Assembly: GCF_000518745.1 (NCBI RefSeq)
Contig: NZ_JAEE01000007.1
Coordinates: forward strand, 1 to 64,000
Reading direction: 5' to 3'
Length of the DNA stretch: 64,000 bases
Origin: Phaseolibacter flectens ATCC 12775
Lineage (GTDB): Bacteria; Pseudomonadota; Gammaproteobacteria; Enterobacterales; Enterobacteriaceae
The notes under the pieces were generated by a model. It worked only from the letters and a program-made list of their open reading frames with translations. It was not told the DNA's origin and made no database searches. The position numbers were made by a program, and so were the translations under genes. Below are positions 50,368 through 60,642 of the stretch, one piece after another. The stretch's first letter is position 1; every line of letters begins with the position of its first letter.

Positions 50368-51606
50368 TTAAAAAAGGGGATCTTTCATGGCATTTTCATC
50401 GACTCGCGCTAACCATGCTGGCATATCATCTCGCCCCTGAGCTTGCTTTATTAACTGCGGCTTGATCATAGGGAGTCTATCGATCCAGTTAAGACCAATA
50501 TCTCTCACCCACTTTTTCAACGGATGCTGACCACTGAACACATCTTGTAATCCTCTCATGCAGGCAAGCAAGGTGACAGCTCTCAGTTTACGCGCGCGCT
50601 GATATCGACCTAAATACAACAACTGACCAAAATCTTTGCCTTCACGATGTAGCCGTCGAATTTCACCAATCAGTTCCGCCGCATCCATAAAACCAAGGTT
50701 CACCCCCTGCCCCGCGAGAGGGTGAATGGTATGAGCCGCATCCCCCACCAGCGCTAATCGATGAGCAATAAATTTATCGGCATAACGTGCCGTCAGAGGA
50801 AAGGTCATACGCTCACTGGCTAATTGACACAGCCCAAGTTGCAATTCACTTTCTACGCTTAGTTGCCGATTAAACAAGGTGCTGTCGATCCCTTTCATCC
50901 TTTCCGCTTGTGCCGGAGGGAGTGACCAGACAATCGAACAAAGGTGCGGCGAGAACATGGGTAATAGCGCCAAAATCCCATCACCATGAAATACTTGCCG
51001 CGCAACATGTTGGTGTGAGTGCTCTGTGTGAATATTAGCAACTAAGGCATGATGATGATAATCACGAAAATGCAGAGGAATTGTCGCTTGCTGGCGCAGC
51101 CAAGAGTGTGCTCCATCAGCTGCAACCATCAATTTGGCCGTCAGCATGGTACCATTATCCAAGGTGCAAAATGTTTCATTTTCACCAAACGCCACTTGTT
51201 GTAAGCGTGTTTCGGTCAATACCGTGATCATCGGGCTTTTTATTGCCTGCTGCCATAGTGCTGAACGGATGATCTGGTTTTCGACAATATAGCCAATTCC
51301 CTGTCCACCCATCGCGTGATCATCGAAACTAATACGAGCAAAACTGTCTTTTTCCCAAACGTCCATGGCATGATAACGGCAGTGCCGCTGTTCAATAATG
51401 TGACGCCAGACACCAAGATACTGCAAAAGACGCTGACTGGCCTGATTAATGGCACTGACCCTTACGGAGGGCTGACTGTCCGGCACAAAATCTGGCTGGG
51501 GAGCAGGCTCAATAATGGCTACACGTAATCCACTCTCCTGTAACCCACAGGCAACCGACAGACCGACCATACCACCGCCAGCGATTACAATGTCAAAACT
51601 TTGCAT
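50368..51606 (-). CDS. ubiI: 2-polyprenylphenol 6-hydroxylase UbiI
   Basis: A flavin monooxygenase that adds the C5 hydroxyl in ubiquinone synthesis. It shows the FAD-binding GGGMVGLSVACGL, the MxxAAD-like VAADGAHSWLR and GDAAHTIHPLAGQGVNLGF motifs of the UbiH/COQ6 family, and aligns with E. coli UbiI along its length. 412 residues versus 400. Last gene of ygfB-pepP-ubiH-ubiI. Confidence 0.96.
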   Translation of the reverse strand: MQSFDIVIAGGGMVGLSVACGLQESGLRVAIIEPAPQPDFVPDSQPSVRVSAINQASQRLLQYLGVWRHIIEQRHCRYHAMDVWEKDSFARISFDDHAMGGQGIGYIVENQIIRSALWQQAIKSPMITVLTETRLQQVAFGENETFCTLDNGTMLTAKLMVAADGAHSWLRQQATIPLHFRDYHHHALVANIHTEHSHQHVARQVFHGDGILALLPMFSPHLCSIVWSLPPAQAERMKGIDSTLFNRQLSVESELQLGLCQLASERMTFPLTARYADKFIAHRLALVGDAAHTIHPLAGQGVNLGFMDAAELIGEIRRLHREGKDFGQLLYLGRYQRARKLRAVTLLACMRGLQDVFSGQHPLKKWVRDIGLNWIDRLPMIKPQLIKQAQGRDDMPAWLARVDENAMKDPLF

Positions 51607-51619
51607 TATCGACTCTCTT

Positions 51620-52798
51620 TTAAACCGCTAAAAAACCCAAGGTGCGCTGCGCCAATTGTTGCCTGAAAAATGGCATACCGTCCATGACCAGCAGCCCCAC
51701 ATTACGTGCAAGACTGGTTGGCAAATACGAGTTAGAAAACACATTCACCAAGCCATCCGTAAGCGCAATACTTTGTTGCCTATCCGCTTCTCTTTGCTTC
51801 TGGTAACTATTCAGTACAGGGAAACTGCCTAGATCCTGCTGATGTTGATAAGCATGGCTCACCGCACCTGCCAAACACATCACATCTCGCATCCCTAAGT
51901 TAAATCCCTGTCCGGCAATAGGATGCAGGGTCTGGGCACTGTTGCCCGCAAGCACCAAACGATGACTGGTGATACGTTGCGCATAACTTAATTGCAAGGG
52001 ATAACGCTCTCGCTTGCTGCATTGCAGAAATCGACCGAGTCGCCATCCAAAAGCGTGTTGTAAGTGGTACAAAAATTGTTCATCATTGCACTGCAATATT
52101 TTCTGTTGTTCCTGCTGGGACTGACACCAGACCAAGGACATTTTGTTTTCACGACTCGGCAACAAAGCCAGAGGCCCCTGTTCAGTAAACCGCTCGAAAG
52201 CCCGTCCACGATGGGGTTGTGCAGGGCGCACATTCGCTATCACCGCAGTTTGCTGGTAATCCACACTGTACCAAGAAAAACCACACTGCTCAGCCAGTGA
52301 TGATTTACTGCCACTGGCAATCACCAGTAACTGACCGTGCAGCCAGTGACCATTATCAAGCTTGACTCGAATGGCATCCCGTTGCGGCTCAACCTGCTGA
52401 ACCTGCTGCGGACAATACAGTGAGATTGATGGGCACTGTTGTAATTTGCTGTATAATCGTCGGCCCACGTCATACAACTCGACCACCTGCCCTAATGCAG
52501 GTAACCCATAATCTTGATGTTGCAATCGAGTCTGTCCGAAATGCCCCCTGTCACTGACGTGGATCTCAGTGATTGGCGTGGCCTTATCGGCAATCAAATC
52601 CCATAATTTCAATTGGGTTAATTGCTGGCAAGTTCCCGCAGCAAGTGCAATAGCGCGACCATCAAAGCCTGGATGTACTTTGCTATCCAAGGCTTGACCT
52701 TCAACGAGGCTGACAGGGACTTGACCCTGAGTCAGTTCAGTGATAGCCAATGCCAAGGTCATCCCTGTCATTCCCCCACCCGCAATAATAATACTCAT
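51620..52798 (-). CDS. ubiH: 2-octaprenyl-6-methoxyphenol hydroxylase UbiH
   Basis: A flavin monooxygenase for C1 hydroxylation in ubiquinone synthesis. It has GGGMTGMTLALAI for FAD, and GNSAQTLHPIAGQGFNLGMRD, in which N replaces the usual D as in E. coli UbiH. 392 residues, equal to E. coli. 12 bases after pepP and 13 before ubiI. Confidence 0.96.
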   Translation of the reverse strand: MSIIIAGGGMTGMTLALAITELTQGQVPVSLVEGQALDSKVHPGFDGRAIALAAGTCQQLTQLKLWDLIADKATPITEIHVSDRGHFGQTRLQHQDYGLPALGQVVELYDVGRRLYSKLQQCPSISLYCPQQVQQVEPQRDAIRVKLDNGHWLHGQLLVIASGSKSSLAEQCGFSWYSVDYQQTAVIANVRPAQPHRGRAFERFTEQGPLALLPSRENKMSLVWCQSQQEQQKILQCNDEQFLYHLQHAFGWRLGRFLQCSKRERYPLQLSYAQRITSHRLVLAGNSAQTLHPIAGQGFNLGMRDVMCLAGAVSHAYQHQQDLGSFPVLNSYQKQREADRQQSIALTDGLVNVFSNSYLPTSLARNVGLLVMDGMPFFRQQLAQRTLGFLAV

Positions 52799-52810
52799 CC
52801 CCGCATGACC

Positions 52811-54136
52811 TTATTGCTCACTTGCGTGTTTTAATATTATGGCTTCAATTTGATCGGCATCTTTCGGCACTGAAGCAGTCAGATTGTCATGCCCCGTTGC
52901 CGTGATCAGAATATCATCCTCAATTCTGACACCGATGCCACGATATTGGGCAGGCACATCGGCATCGCTCGCAATATAAAGTCCGGGTTCGACGGTGAGC
53001 ACCATCCCAGGTTCCAAGGTTCGAGAACGATCAGTCCCATGGTAATCCCCAACGTCATGAACATCCAAACCGAGCCAGTGACTCAGGCCATGCATGTAAA
53101 AGGCAAGGTAGGCTTTATCCTCAATTAATTGGTCAACCTCACCTTGTAAAATCCCCAATTCCACTAACCCTTCAACCATGATGCGGATGACGGTTTGATT
53201 AATTTTATGGATAGTTTCACCCGGCTTAAATAGGTCAAGTGCCGCTTGCATTGCTCGCAATACTAATTGATAAATTTGCCGTTGTGGCGGGGTAAAACGT
53301 CCATTTACTGGCAAAGTTCGCGTGATATCACCGGCATAACCTTGATATTCACAGCCCGCATCAATTAACACCAAACTGCCATCTTGCAACCGTTGCTCAT
53401 TTTCTGTGTAGTGAAGGATGCACGCATTTTCACCGCCTCCAACAATGGAATTATAAGCAGCAAAACGCGCACCATGCTGAGAAAATTCATGTAAGATTTC
53501 ACCTTCTAATTGATACTCCCACATTCCAACACGTACTTGCTGCATCGCCCGAAGGTGACCTTTGGCACTGATGTGTGCCGCATGACGGATAAGGGCTATC
53601 TCCTGATCATCTTTGAATAATCTCATTTCATGCACGAGAGGACGCCAATCATGCAATGTTGTTGGTGCATGCAGATTTTGCCGGCTACCCGTATGTAACC
53701 TATGCAGCGCATCATGAACCTGTTTATCCGCCAGCTCATCGTCACCGAGGGCCAAATAAAGGTGTTGTAACCCGTTGAGCAACATCGGCAACTGTTGTTC
53801 AATCTGCTCATAGGAAAAGGCATGATCAACAGCGAGCTGCGCTAACGCCGCCTGCTGCCCTAAACGACGGCCTGACCAGATTTCAGCCTGCTTATCTTTG
53901 AATCGATTAAAAATAACTGACCGCGTTTGCCCACTTTCTGATTTCATCAATAACAGTAACGCTTGCGGCTCATTGAAACCGGTAAAATACCAAAAATCAC
54001 TATTCTGGCGAAAGTGATACTCAGTATCGCGACTCCGTCGCTGTTCAGGTGCCGCAAAAAATAAGGCTGCACTCGCAGGAAGCATCTGAGCCAATAAGCG
54101 ATGACGGCGTTGTACAAAATGACTCGTTGAGATCAT
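52811..54136 (-). CDS. pepP: Xaa-Pro aminopeptidase P
   Basis: A dinuclear manganese enzyme removing an N-terminal residue before proline. It has SAALFFAAPEQRRSRD and YHFRQNSDFWYFTGFNEP at the N terminus, and the pita-bread metal ligands in LIDAGCEYQGYAGDITRT, HGLSHWLGLDVHD, TVEPGLY and RIEDDILIT. ATG at 54136 is spaced properly from AAGGA; an ATG three codons earlier directly abuts it. 441 residues, as in E. coli. Confidence 0.96.
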   Translation of the reverse strand: MISTSHFVQRRHRLLAQMLPASAALFFAAPEQRRSRDTEYHFRQNSDFWYFTGFNEPQALLLLMKSESGQTRSVIFNRFKDKQAEIWSGRRLGQQAALAQLAVDHAFSYEQIEQQLPMLLNGLQHLYLALGDDELADKQVHDALHRLHTGSRQNLHAPTTLHDWRPLVHEMRLFKDDQEIALIRHAAHISAKGHLRAMQQVRVGMWEYQLEGEILHEFSQHGARFAAYNSIVGGGENACILHYTENEQRLQDGSLVLIDAGCEYQGYAGDITRTLPVNGRFTPPQRQIYQLVLRAMQAALDLFKPGETIHKINQTVIRIMVEGLVELGILQGEVDQLIEDKAYLAFYMHGLSHWLGLDVHDVGDYHGTDRSRTLEPGMVLTVEPGLYIASDADVPAQYRGIGVRIEDDILITATGHDNLTASVPKDADQIEAIILKHASEQ

Positions 54137-54185
54137 AATTTCCATTCCTTCTGCTCACCTGAATAAGGGGGACATACTCTTAGAT

Positions 54186-54764
54186 TTAATGTAAAACAGG
54201 ACTCACTGATGCCGGCTGAGCGCGTGTCTGACGTCCAAATTGCTCGTAACAAATCAAAGCAGCGACTTTAACATATTCCAGCACTTCTTCCAGCGCCTGT
54301 TCCAGTTCTTGCTCGTTATCCTCTTCATCATAGCCTAACTGAGCAATAGTACGGAGATCATCAATGGCCTCACCCGCTTCTTCTGTCACTTTATCCAATT
54401 TAGGTTGAGTCACACCTAGCCCTAATAAAAAATGATTGACCCATCCACATAACGCCTCTGCTCGAATAAAGACAGAAACATTAGCGCCATCAGGTATTAG
54501 CAAGTGAAACGAAAATTCCTGTTGTTCTAAATCTGTTTTTGTTTGTTCATAGAGCTGTTGCAATGCCTGACTCAACTTCTGAGGTAACGCTTGCCCTTCA
54601 TTAATGAGTTCATAGGTCAGTGTTCGCCAGCTACTATCCTGATCGCCCCCGCAAAGAATACCACTGATAAGTCCATGTAATTCAGCTGCGGTCATTCCTA
54701 TGTGATGTTGCGTCAGCATATCGTCCAGTGTACGATAATGAGTCTGGTTCTTATTTAGCGACAT
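54186..54764 (-). CDS. ygfB: YgfB family protein
   Basis: A conserved UPF0149 protein, 192 residues, as in E. coli YgfB. It has AELHGLISGILCGG near residue 28 and the acidic EEAGEAIDDLRTIAQLGYDE region. In Pseudomonas a homologue modulates alginate-regulator-dependent lysis genes; its role in enteric bacteria is not settled. First gene of the ubi operon, divergent from zapA. Confidence 0.93.
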   Translation of the reverse strand: MSLNKNQTHYRTLDDMLTQHHIGMTAAELHGLISGILCGGDQDSSWRTLTYELINEGQALPQKLSQALQQLYEQTKTDLEQQEFSFHLLIPDGANVSVFIRAEALCGWVNHFLLGLGVTQPKLDKVTEEAGEAIDDLRTIAQLGYDEEDNEQELEQALEEVLEYVKVAALICYEQFGRQTRAQPASVSPVLH

Positions 54765-54922
54765 AGTTACCTATTGTAAAGTAGCTTGAGAAGTTTACCG
54801 CTATGCTACACTGGCTGACCTCTGGTTTCCACAAAAGGGCTTGTAACTTCCATCATGGGTCGATATAGTGACAACAATTTCGTTAGTTAGATGCGGGCAC
54901 TCAACTCATTCAGGAAGGTATA

Positions 54923-55258
54923 ATGTCTGCGCAACCAGTGGATATTCAAATATTTGGTCGTTCACTTCGAGTGAACTGTCCGCCGGAGCAACAGGAAGCC
55001 CTGAATGCTGCGGCCAATGATCTCGATAAACGATTACAAGAACTGAAAGTGCGTACCCGCGTTTCTAATACAGAACAATTGGTGTTTATCGCGGCGCTTA
55101 ATCTCTGCCACGAATTGGCTCAAGAAAAGGCCAAAACACGTGATTATGCTGAAAATATGGAACAGCGGATCCGAATATTGCAAGAGACGATAGAAAATGC
55201 GTTGGTTGATCAAGGACGCGTGACTTCTCTCCCTCATTCTGGATCGCAAAAAGAATAA
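54923..55258 (+). CDS. zapA: Cell division protein ZapA
   Basis: It cross-links FtsZ filaments in the Z ring. The N-terminal [21 protein letters not shown] and the C-terminal coiled coil match E. coli ZapA; 111 residues versus 109. AGGAAGG precedes ATG at 54923. Upstream of 6S RNA as in E. coli. Confidence 0.95.
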   Translation: MSAQPVDIQIFGRSLRVNCPPEQQEALNAAANDLDKRLQELKVRTRVSNTEQLVFIAALNLCHELAQEKAKTRDYAENMEQRIRILQETIENALVDQGRVTSLPHSGSQKE

Positions 55259-55303
55259 AAGCGTGGCGAAAGTGGCCTCCGGTACACTTTCGTGACCTTC
55301 CCT

Positions 55304-55487
55304 GTTTCTCTGAGGTGTTTGTCAGCGGGCTAGTCCCCTGAGCCGATATTTATACCAAAAAGAATATGGCGCCTCATTCCCTGTGTGCATGCCCGGTCAG
55401 TCCGGGAAGCCTAATGGTTATGACGACATGTTCACCTTGAACCACGGGTTCAAGGGTTATAGCTCGCAACGGCATCTCGGAGACTCT
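55304..55487 (+). ncRNA. ssrS: 6S RNA
   Basis: This RNA mimics an open promoter and holds sigma-70 RNA polymerase in stationary phase. The 184-base stretch matches E. coli 6S RNA in length and in conserved blocks: TTTCTCTGAGGTGTTTG at the 5' end, CAGTCCCCTGAGCCGATATT, CACCTTGAACC and GGGTTCAAGGGTTA, and GGCATCTCGGAGA at the 3' end. The termini pair to close the long hairpin. It lies between zapA and fau, its usual place, and fau is expected to be on the same transcript. Confidence 0.97.
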
Positions 55488-55545
55488 TTTATCCCTTGCA
55501 GACCGGCATGGCCATGAGATCCTATGATAGCAGGCATTGCCTGCA

Positions 55546-56169
55546 ATGACAGTCCAATGTGAACGTCAACGTCTGAGAAACCTCATGCGTCAGCGACGCC
55601 GTGCATTAAGTGGATCAGCACAGCAACGTGCCGCCAATCAATTAGTGCAACGTCTACTCAACTATCGACCTTTACAACAGGCTAATACGGTTGCAGTCTT
55701 TATCAGTCGAGAGGGGGAAATTGATACCACCCCCCTAATCAATGCGTTATGGCACCAAAATAAACAGGTTTATTTGCCACTGCTGCACCCTTTTTGTCCT
55801 GGCTATTTGTTATTCCAACACTATACGCCACGCACCCAATTAACCGCCGATCGATTAAATATCCTCACGCCAACACTGGACGTCAGAACAGTTATTCCCC
55901 TTGAGCAATTGGAGATGATGATGGTGCCATTAGTCGCCTTTGATAATCAAGGCCAACGCTTGGGAATGGGCGGGGGGTATTACGACAGAACGCTGGCACA
56001 ACGATCGACCAAGACGATTCAAGTGATAGGTCTGGCTCACCGTTGCCAACACCTCCGTCATCTGCCTGCAGCAGACTGGGATATTCCCCTGCCAACCATT
56101 ATTACACCCGATCAAATATGGTGCTGGCCTAAAAACAGTTCGACACCCCACTCACGTCTTCACGGTTGA
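55546..56169 (+). CDS. fau: 5-formyltetrahydrofolate cyclo-ligase family protein
   Basis: It converts 5-formyl-THF to methenyl-THF with ATP. The conserved GMGGGYYDRTLAQ loop and EGEIDTTPLINALW segments match YgfA/Fau. ATG at 55546 is chosen; a TTG three codons earlier is also open. About 207 residues. It follows ssrS by 58 bases. The C-terminal tail differs from E. coli. Confidence 0.93.
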   Translation: MTVQCERQRLRNLMRQRRRALSGSAQQRAANQLVQRLLNYRPLQQANTVAVFISREGEIDTTPLINALWHQNKQVYLPLLHPFCPGYLLFQHYTPRTQLTADRLNILTPTLDVRTVIPLEQLEMMMVPLVAFDNQGQRLGMGGGYYDRTLAQRSTKTIQVIGLAHRCQHLRHLPAADWDIPLPTIITPDQIWCWPKNSSTPHSRLHG

Positions 56170-56201
56170 ATACACAAGCAACATAGCGAAACAAGATGAT
56201 C

Positions 56202-56236
56202 CCCCGCTGATCGCAGTGTCACAAAAATCAGCGGGG
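56202..56236. terminator. Hairpin between converging fau and serA
   Basis: Perfect 10-base arms (56202-56211 and 56227-56236, GC-rich) around a 15-base loop sit between the two converging genes, 24 bases from the serA stop. T runs are absent on both sides, so termination is plausible but unproven. Confidence 0.5.
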
Positions 56237-56259
56237 AAACGTGGCTAACCATCGGCAAA

Positions 56260-57498
56260 TTAATACAACAAACGTGCCCTGATGGTGCCAGGGATCTGCT
56301 TCATCAATTCCAATGCAGTTTCCGCTGACGACTGCGAGGCATCAATATCGATGACAACATAACCATAATAAGGGGAGGTTTGCAGATATTGCCCTATAAT
56401 ATTCATTCCTTGATCAGCAAAAATTTGGTTAATCGAGGTTAATACCCCAGGCCGATTTTCATGAATATGCAATAATCGGCTCGCACTGCTGTGCGGTACA
56501 GGTAATGAGACCTCTGGGAAATTGACCGCTGAAAGGGTTGAACCGTTATCCGAATATTTAATTAATTTATCGGCCACTTCCACGCCAATATTTTCCTGAG
56601 CTTCTTGGGTCGAACCGCCAATATGTGGAGTGAGTATCACATTATCAAATTCACAGAGTGGTGAAACAAAGGGATCACTGTTAGTGGCAGGTTCAGTTGG
56701 AAATACATCCAAGGCTGCACCGGAAAGGTGTTGATTTTTCAACGCGTGATATAACGCAGGAATATCAATGACAGTGCCTCTGGAGGCATTAATCAAAATT
56801 GCCCCGGGTTTAATCAGCTTCAGTTGTTCTTCACTGATCATATTTTGAGTTTGCGGCGTTTCCGGTACATGCAAACTGACCACATCACTCATATTCAAGA
56901 GTTCAGTCAAGGTCGCGACTTGGCTTGCATTACCCAAAGGTAATTTGGTATCAACATCATAAAATGAAACCTGCATCCCCAGACTTTCAGCTAAGACACC
57001 CAATTGCATCCCGATGTGACCATAACCGATGATCCCCAGTTTTTTGCCACGCGCCTCATAACATCCGTCAGCTTTTTTCTGCCAGATACCGCGGTGCGCT
57101 TGCGCGTTGGCTGCAGGGATCCCTCTCAATAACAGCAGGATTTCACCAATAACCAATTCCGCAACCGAACGTGTATTAGAGAAAGGGGCATTAAACACAG
57201 GGATGCCACGTCGGGCTGCCGCATCGAGATCCACTTGATTGGTGCCGATGCAAAAACAGCCAACCGCCACCAACTTTTGAGCATGTTCAAATATCTGTTC
57301 GGTCAGCTGTGTCCGCGAACGTATACCAATAAAATGCGCATCACGAATGGCCGCTTTCAATTGTTCACTATCTAGCGCACCTTTATGAATTTCAATATTG
57401 TCATAACCTGCCGCTTTCAGGCTCGCAATCGCAGAAGGATGAACACCTTCGACCAGAAGAAACTTTATTTTACTTTTTTCCAGAGAAACCTTTGCCAT
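56260..57498 (-). CDS. serA: D-3-phosphoglycerate dehydrogenase
   Basis: First step of serine synthesis. It has the NAD motif GIIGYGHIGMQLG, RSRTQLTEQI, the Arg/Glu/His catalytic set (NASRGTVID, LDVFPTEP, LTPHIGGSTQEA) and a C-terminal ACT domain (LLHIHENRPGVLTSINQIF) for serine feedback. 412 residues versus 410 in E. coli. Confidence 0.97.
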   Translation of the reverse strand: MAKVSLEKSKIKFLLVEGVHPSAIASLKAAGYDNIEIHKGALDSEQLKAAIRDAHFIGIRSRTQLTEQIFEHAQKLVAVGCFCIGTNQVDLDAAARRGIPVFNAPFSNTRSVAELVIGEILLLLRGIPAANAQAHRGIWQKKADGCYEARGKKLGIIGYGHIGMQLGVLAESLGMQVSFYDVDTKLPLGNASQVATLTELLNMSDVVSLHVPETPQTQNMISEEQLKLIKPGAILINASRGTVIDIPALYHALKNQHLSGAALDVFPTEPATNSDPFVSPLCEFDNVILTPHIGGSTQEAQENIGVEVADKLIKYSDNGSTLSAVNFPEVSLPVPHSSASRLLHIHENRPGVLTSINQIFADQGMNIIGQYLQTSPYYGYVVIDIDASQSSAETALELMKQIPGTIRARLLY

Positions 57499-58074
57499 TA
57501 CCTGCCCCTAAAAATTAGCTACCAAGGTGAATACACTGATTAAATCTGTAGAAAATTAACACATTGACTATTAAAAAAACCTTGTTGCACCTTTTCCATG
57601 TCAAACACAAGCTCTGACTGTGGTGATTGAATGGTACCCTAACTGAGCTGCGTGTCAGGCGATGTCCGAACAATGATACAGACACTCCGACTGTAACCTT
57701 GAGTCCTTAGGATAATCAATCATATTATTCATTTTAAAAAAATAGAAGGACGTGATAAAAAGAGAGGAGCAGACTGCCCATGGTAGACGTTTGATATATT
57801 ACATTGTAAAACAGAAGGTTAATTACAAGAGTCACAAAGATCCCCTATCAAGCCATGGGCATGATAAGCGCATAACACACCAAGGACCACGCTCAAGGAA
57901 ACAACTCCATTGAAGGAAACCACAGAAACACGCGCTCACGCAGTATTGAAGATAAACCAAGGCGCTCACGAAACGATCCCTATTGGATCATCAGGTTTCA
58001 ACGACGGAGGTATTGCTGTCAGTCCCGTCCCCTTGCACTGGCGACTGTTGCCATGCATACCTACAGTCACAACA
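57499..58074. other. serA-rpiA intergenic region
   Basis: About 575 bases holding the serA promoter at its left end. Short open frames in 57910-58267 run against rpiA and do not resemble proteins. No hairpin terminator for rpiA and no repeat was recognised. Confidence 0.6.
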
Positions 58075-58731
58075 TTACGTGATGGTCATTACCCCTTGGG
58101 CCGTACCAATTAATGCAATATCGGCTCGCCGAGCAGCAAATAATCCGACAGTAACCACGCCGGGTAAGGCGTTGATAGCAATTTCCAGTTTAGCAGGTTG
58201 GGTGATCTGTAATCCGTCAACATCGATAATGATATTCCCATTATCGGTTACCACATTTTCACGGTAGCGAGGCTGACCGCCAAGTTTAACCAGCTCACGG
58301 GTGACATAACTGCGCGCCATCGGGATCACTTCGACAGGTAATGGGAATCGCCCTAATGTCTTCACTTGCTTGCTGGCATCGACAATACAGATAAATGTCT
58401 CAGCCACTGCTGCCACGATTTTCTCACGGGTTAGCGCTGCCCCTCCGCCTTTGATCATCACTAGATTGGAATCGATTTCATCGGCACCATCAATATAGAT
58501 GGCGAGCTTATCGATCTCATTGAGATCCAATACCGGAATACCGTAGTGCTGTAAACGACGGCTGGACACCTCAGAGCTGGAAACAGCACCAATAATTTCT
58601 GATTTGACGGTGGCCAACGCATCAATAAAATGTGCTGCCGTGCTGCCAGTACCAACGCCAACCACTGTGCCTGGCTGGATATATTTCAATGCAGCCCAGC
58701 CCACCGCTTTTTTCAGTTCATCTTGGTTCAT
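58075..58731 (-). CDS. rpiA: Ribose-5-phosphate isomerase A
   Basis: It interconverts ribose-5-phosphate and ribulose-5-phosphate. Conserved loops [20 protein letters not shown] and [14 protein letters not shown] carry the substrate ligands and catalytic Asp/Glu/Lys. 218 residues versus 219 in E. coli. Divergent from argP. Confidence 0.97.
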   Translation of the reverse strand: MNQDELKKAVGWAALKYIQPGTVVGVGTGSTAAHFIDALATVKSEIIGAVSSSEVSSRRLQHYGIPVLDLNEIDKLAIYIDGADEIDSNLVMIKGGGAALTREKIVAAVAETFICIVDASKQVKTLGRFPLPVEVIPMARSYVTRELVKLGGQPRYRENVVTDNGNIIIDVDGLQITQPAKLEIAINALPGVVTVGLFAARRADIALIGTAQGVMTIT

Positions 58732-58915
58732 TGTGCTTTCCCCCTCTCCCCGAAGTCAGCGCTTAGTATAAAACAATGATAAAATAAAAAGTGATTTTTA
58801 ACGGCGTTACGGTTTTTTTTTGCAGTGTTATACACAAAAATGGTAAAAAAGTCTCTGTCTTGACGCAGCATGCTCCTCTCGAAATCAATCAGCAGTTCAA
58901 CATGGAAAATTGGCA

Positions 58916-59809
58916 ATGAAACGTCCCGATTATAGAAACCTTCAGGCACTGGATACCGTAATTCGGGAAAGAGGCTTTGAACGTGCGGCGCAGAAGCTGT
59001 GCATTACACAATCCGCCGTATCACAACGGGTCAAACAATTGGAAATTCAATTCGGTCAGCCACTTTTAGTCAGAACCACGCCCCCTCGACCAACAGCACA
59101 AGGGCAGAAATTACTGGCTCTGCTACAACAGGTCGCCATGTTGGAAGAGCAATGGCTAACCGATGAAAATGGCAGCAGCACCCCATTGCTGCTTTCTATT
59201 GCGATCAATGCGGATAGTCTAGCGACTTGGTTATTACCAGCATTAAAACATGTGCTGGATGTGTCACCGATTCGGCTCAATCTGCAAGTCGAAGATGAAA
59301 CCCGTACCCAAGAGCGATTAAGGCGAGGCGAAGTCGTCGGCGCGATCAGTAATCAACCTCAAGCGTTACCTGGCTGCTTAGTCGATACACTCGGTGCATT
59401 GGACTATCTGTTTGTCGCAGCTCCTGAATTCGCAGCACGCTATTTCCCACAAGGCGTGACCCGTCCAGCGCTACTCAAAGCCCCTGCCGTCGCGTTTGAT
59501 CATCTTGATGATATGCATCAAGCCTTTTTACAAGAGAATTTCGAACTCCCGCCAGGCAGTGTGCCTTGTCATATCGTGTATTCGTCGGAGGCCTTTGTCC
59601 AATTAGCAAAACAGGGCTCCGTTTGCTGCATGATCCCCCATCTGCAAATTGAAAAAGAGCTGCAAGAAGGCAGCTTGATTGATTTAACGCCGGGCCTTTG
59701 GCAACGCCGGGTTTTGTACTGGCACCGTTTTGCACCAGAAAGCCGCCTCATGCAACAGGTCACTGAAGCATTACTGGCTCATGGCCGGCAACAATTGCGA
59801 CCGACGTAA
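58916..59809 (+). CDS. argP: LysR-type regulator ArgP (IciA)
   Basis: It activates argO and other genes in response to arginine and lysine. The helix-turn-helix [23 protein letters not shown] is nearly identical to E. coli, as is the effector domain ([21 protein letters not shown]). ATG at 58916 is the family start; a TTG two codons earlier is not needed. 297 residues equal E. coli. Its likely target argO lies 1.4 kb away. Confidence 0.97.
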   Translation: MKRPDYRNLQALDTVIRERGFERAAQKLCITQSAVSQRVKQLEIQFGQPLLVRTTPPRPTAQGQKLLALLQQVAMLEEQWLTDENGSSTPLLLSIAINADSLATWLLPALKHVLDVSPIRLNLQVEDETRTQERLRRGEVVGAISNQPQALPGCLVDTLGALDYLFVAAPEFAARYFPQGVTRPALLKAPAVAFDHLDDMHQAFLQENFELPPGSVPCHIVYSSEAFVQLAKQGSVCCMIPHLQIEKELQEGSLIDLTPGLWQRRVLYWHRFAPESRLMQQVTEALLAHGRQQLRPT

Positions 59810-59844
59810 TTGTCCGTTCGGACGCAACCGGCGCACTACCACGA

Positions 59845-60564
59845 TCAAGGCTGATGCGGTTTCAATCTGAAGGTGACGCTGACCTGATCGTCTAACTTAA
59901 TTTTTTGTTGCCAACTTTTATCTTGGCTATTCTCGGCACCGCCCGCCATTCTTGCCAAAGAAACGACAGCATAAGCTGGGGTGCTATTGCTCTGATAATC
60001 AATGCTCCAAACAGATCCTAATTCAGCAGAAAACCCTTTCGCCAGACTTTTGGCTTGCTGAATCGCATCGGTTATCGCTAATTGACGCGCTTTCGCCTGA
60101 GCTTGTGCCATGTTGGATACGGCTGGCGTCACTGAGCGGATCTCATTCAATCCGGCCTTTAGTGCCTCATCCAGAAACAAATTAACCTCATCATTATTGT
60201 CAACCGTCACTTTCAGTTGTCGGGTTGCTTGATAGCCCTTCAGCTCTGCTGGCTTATTTTCTGTGTATTGATAACGCGGCTGAATACTCAAGTTAGCTGC
60301 ATCAATTTGTTTATCGGTGACTTGGTGCTGATGAAGGAAAGTGAAATACCGATCGATCCGTTGATCCATCAGAGATTTTGCCTCACTGGCCTGTTTTGCC
60401 TCAACATGCACAATGATAGTCAAAATCAGTGTGTCAGGACGTTGCTCAACCACACCATGCCCTGTCACTGAGACGGAGGGAAAGCTTGGCTGCTCCTGAG
60501 CGAAGGCACTCAATGGCAAAGTGAATAGACTCGATAAAAGTAATAATGGTTTCGCATTGAACAC
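59845..60564 (-). CDS. yggE: YggE, SIMPL-domain periplasmic protein
   Basis: An oxidative-stress-related protein of the SIMPL (DUF541) family. Signal peptide LLLLSSLFTLPLSAFAQE is followed by PSVSVTGHGVVEQRPDTL and LSIQPRYQYTENKPAELKGY, both typical. It begins with GTG at 60564 after GGGAG. 239 residues versus 246 in E. coli. It lies between argP and argO as in E. coli. Confidence 0.93.
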   Translation of the reverse strand: MFNAKPLLLLSSLFTLPLSAFAQEQPSFPSVSVTGHGVVEQRPDTLILTIIVHVEAKQASEAKSLMDQRIDRYFTFLHQHQVTDKQIDAANLSIQPRYQYTENKPAELKGYQATRQLKVTVDNNDEVNLFLDEALKAGLNEIRSVTPAVSNMAQAQAKARQLAITDAIQQAKSLAKGFSAELGSVWSIDYQSNSTPAYAVVSLARMAGGAENSQDKSWQQKIKLDDQVSVTFRLKPHQP

Positions 60565-60642
60565 GAGATTCTCCCTAAGTTAGTCATGGAATTTAAATTC
60601 GACGAGCGCATCCCATAACTTAACAGAGTGCGCGTTCATCTT

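Noticed and set aside
57910-58267. Two overlapping plus-strand frames between serA and rpiA
   Set aside because: They partly run antisense to rpiA and show no protein features.
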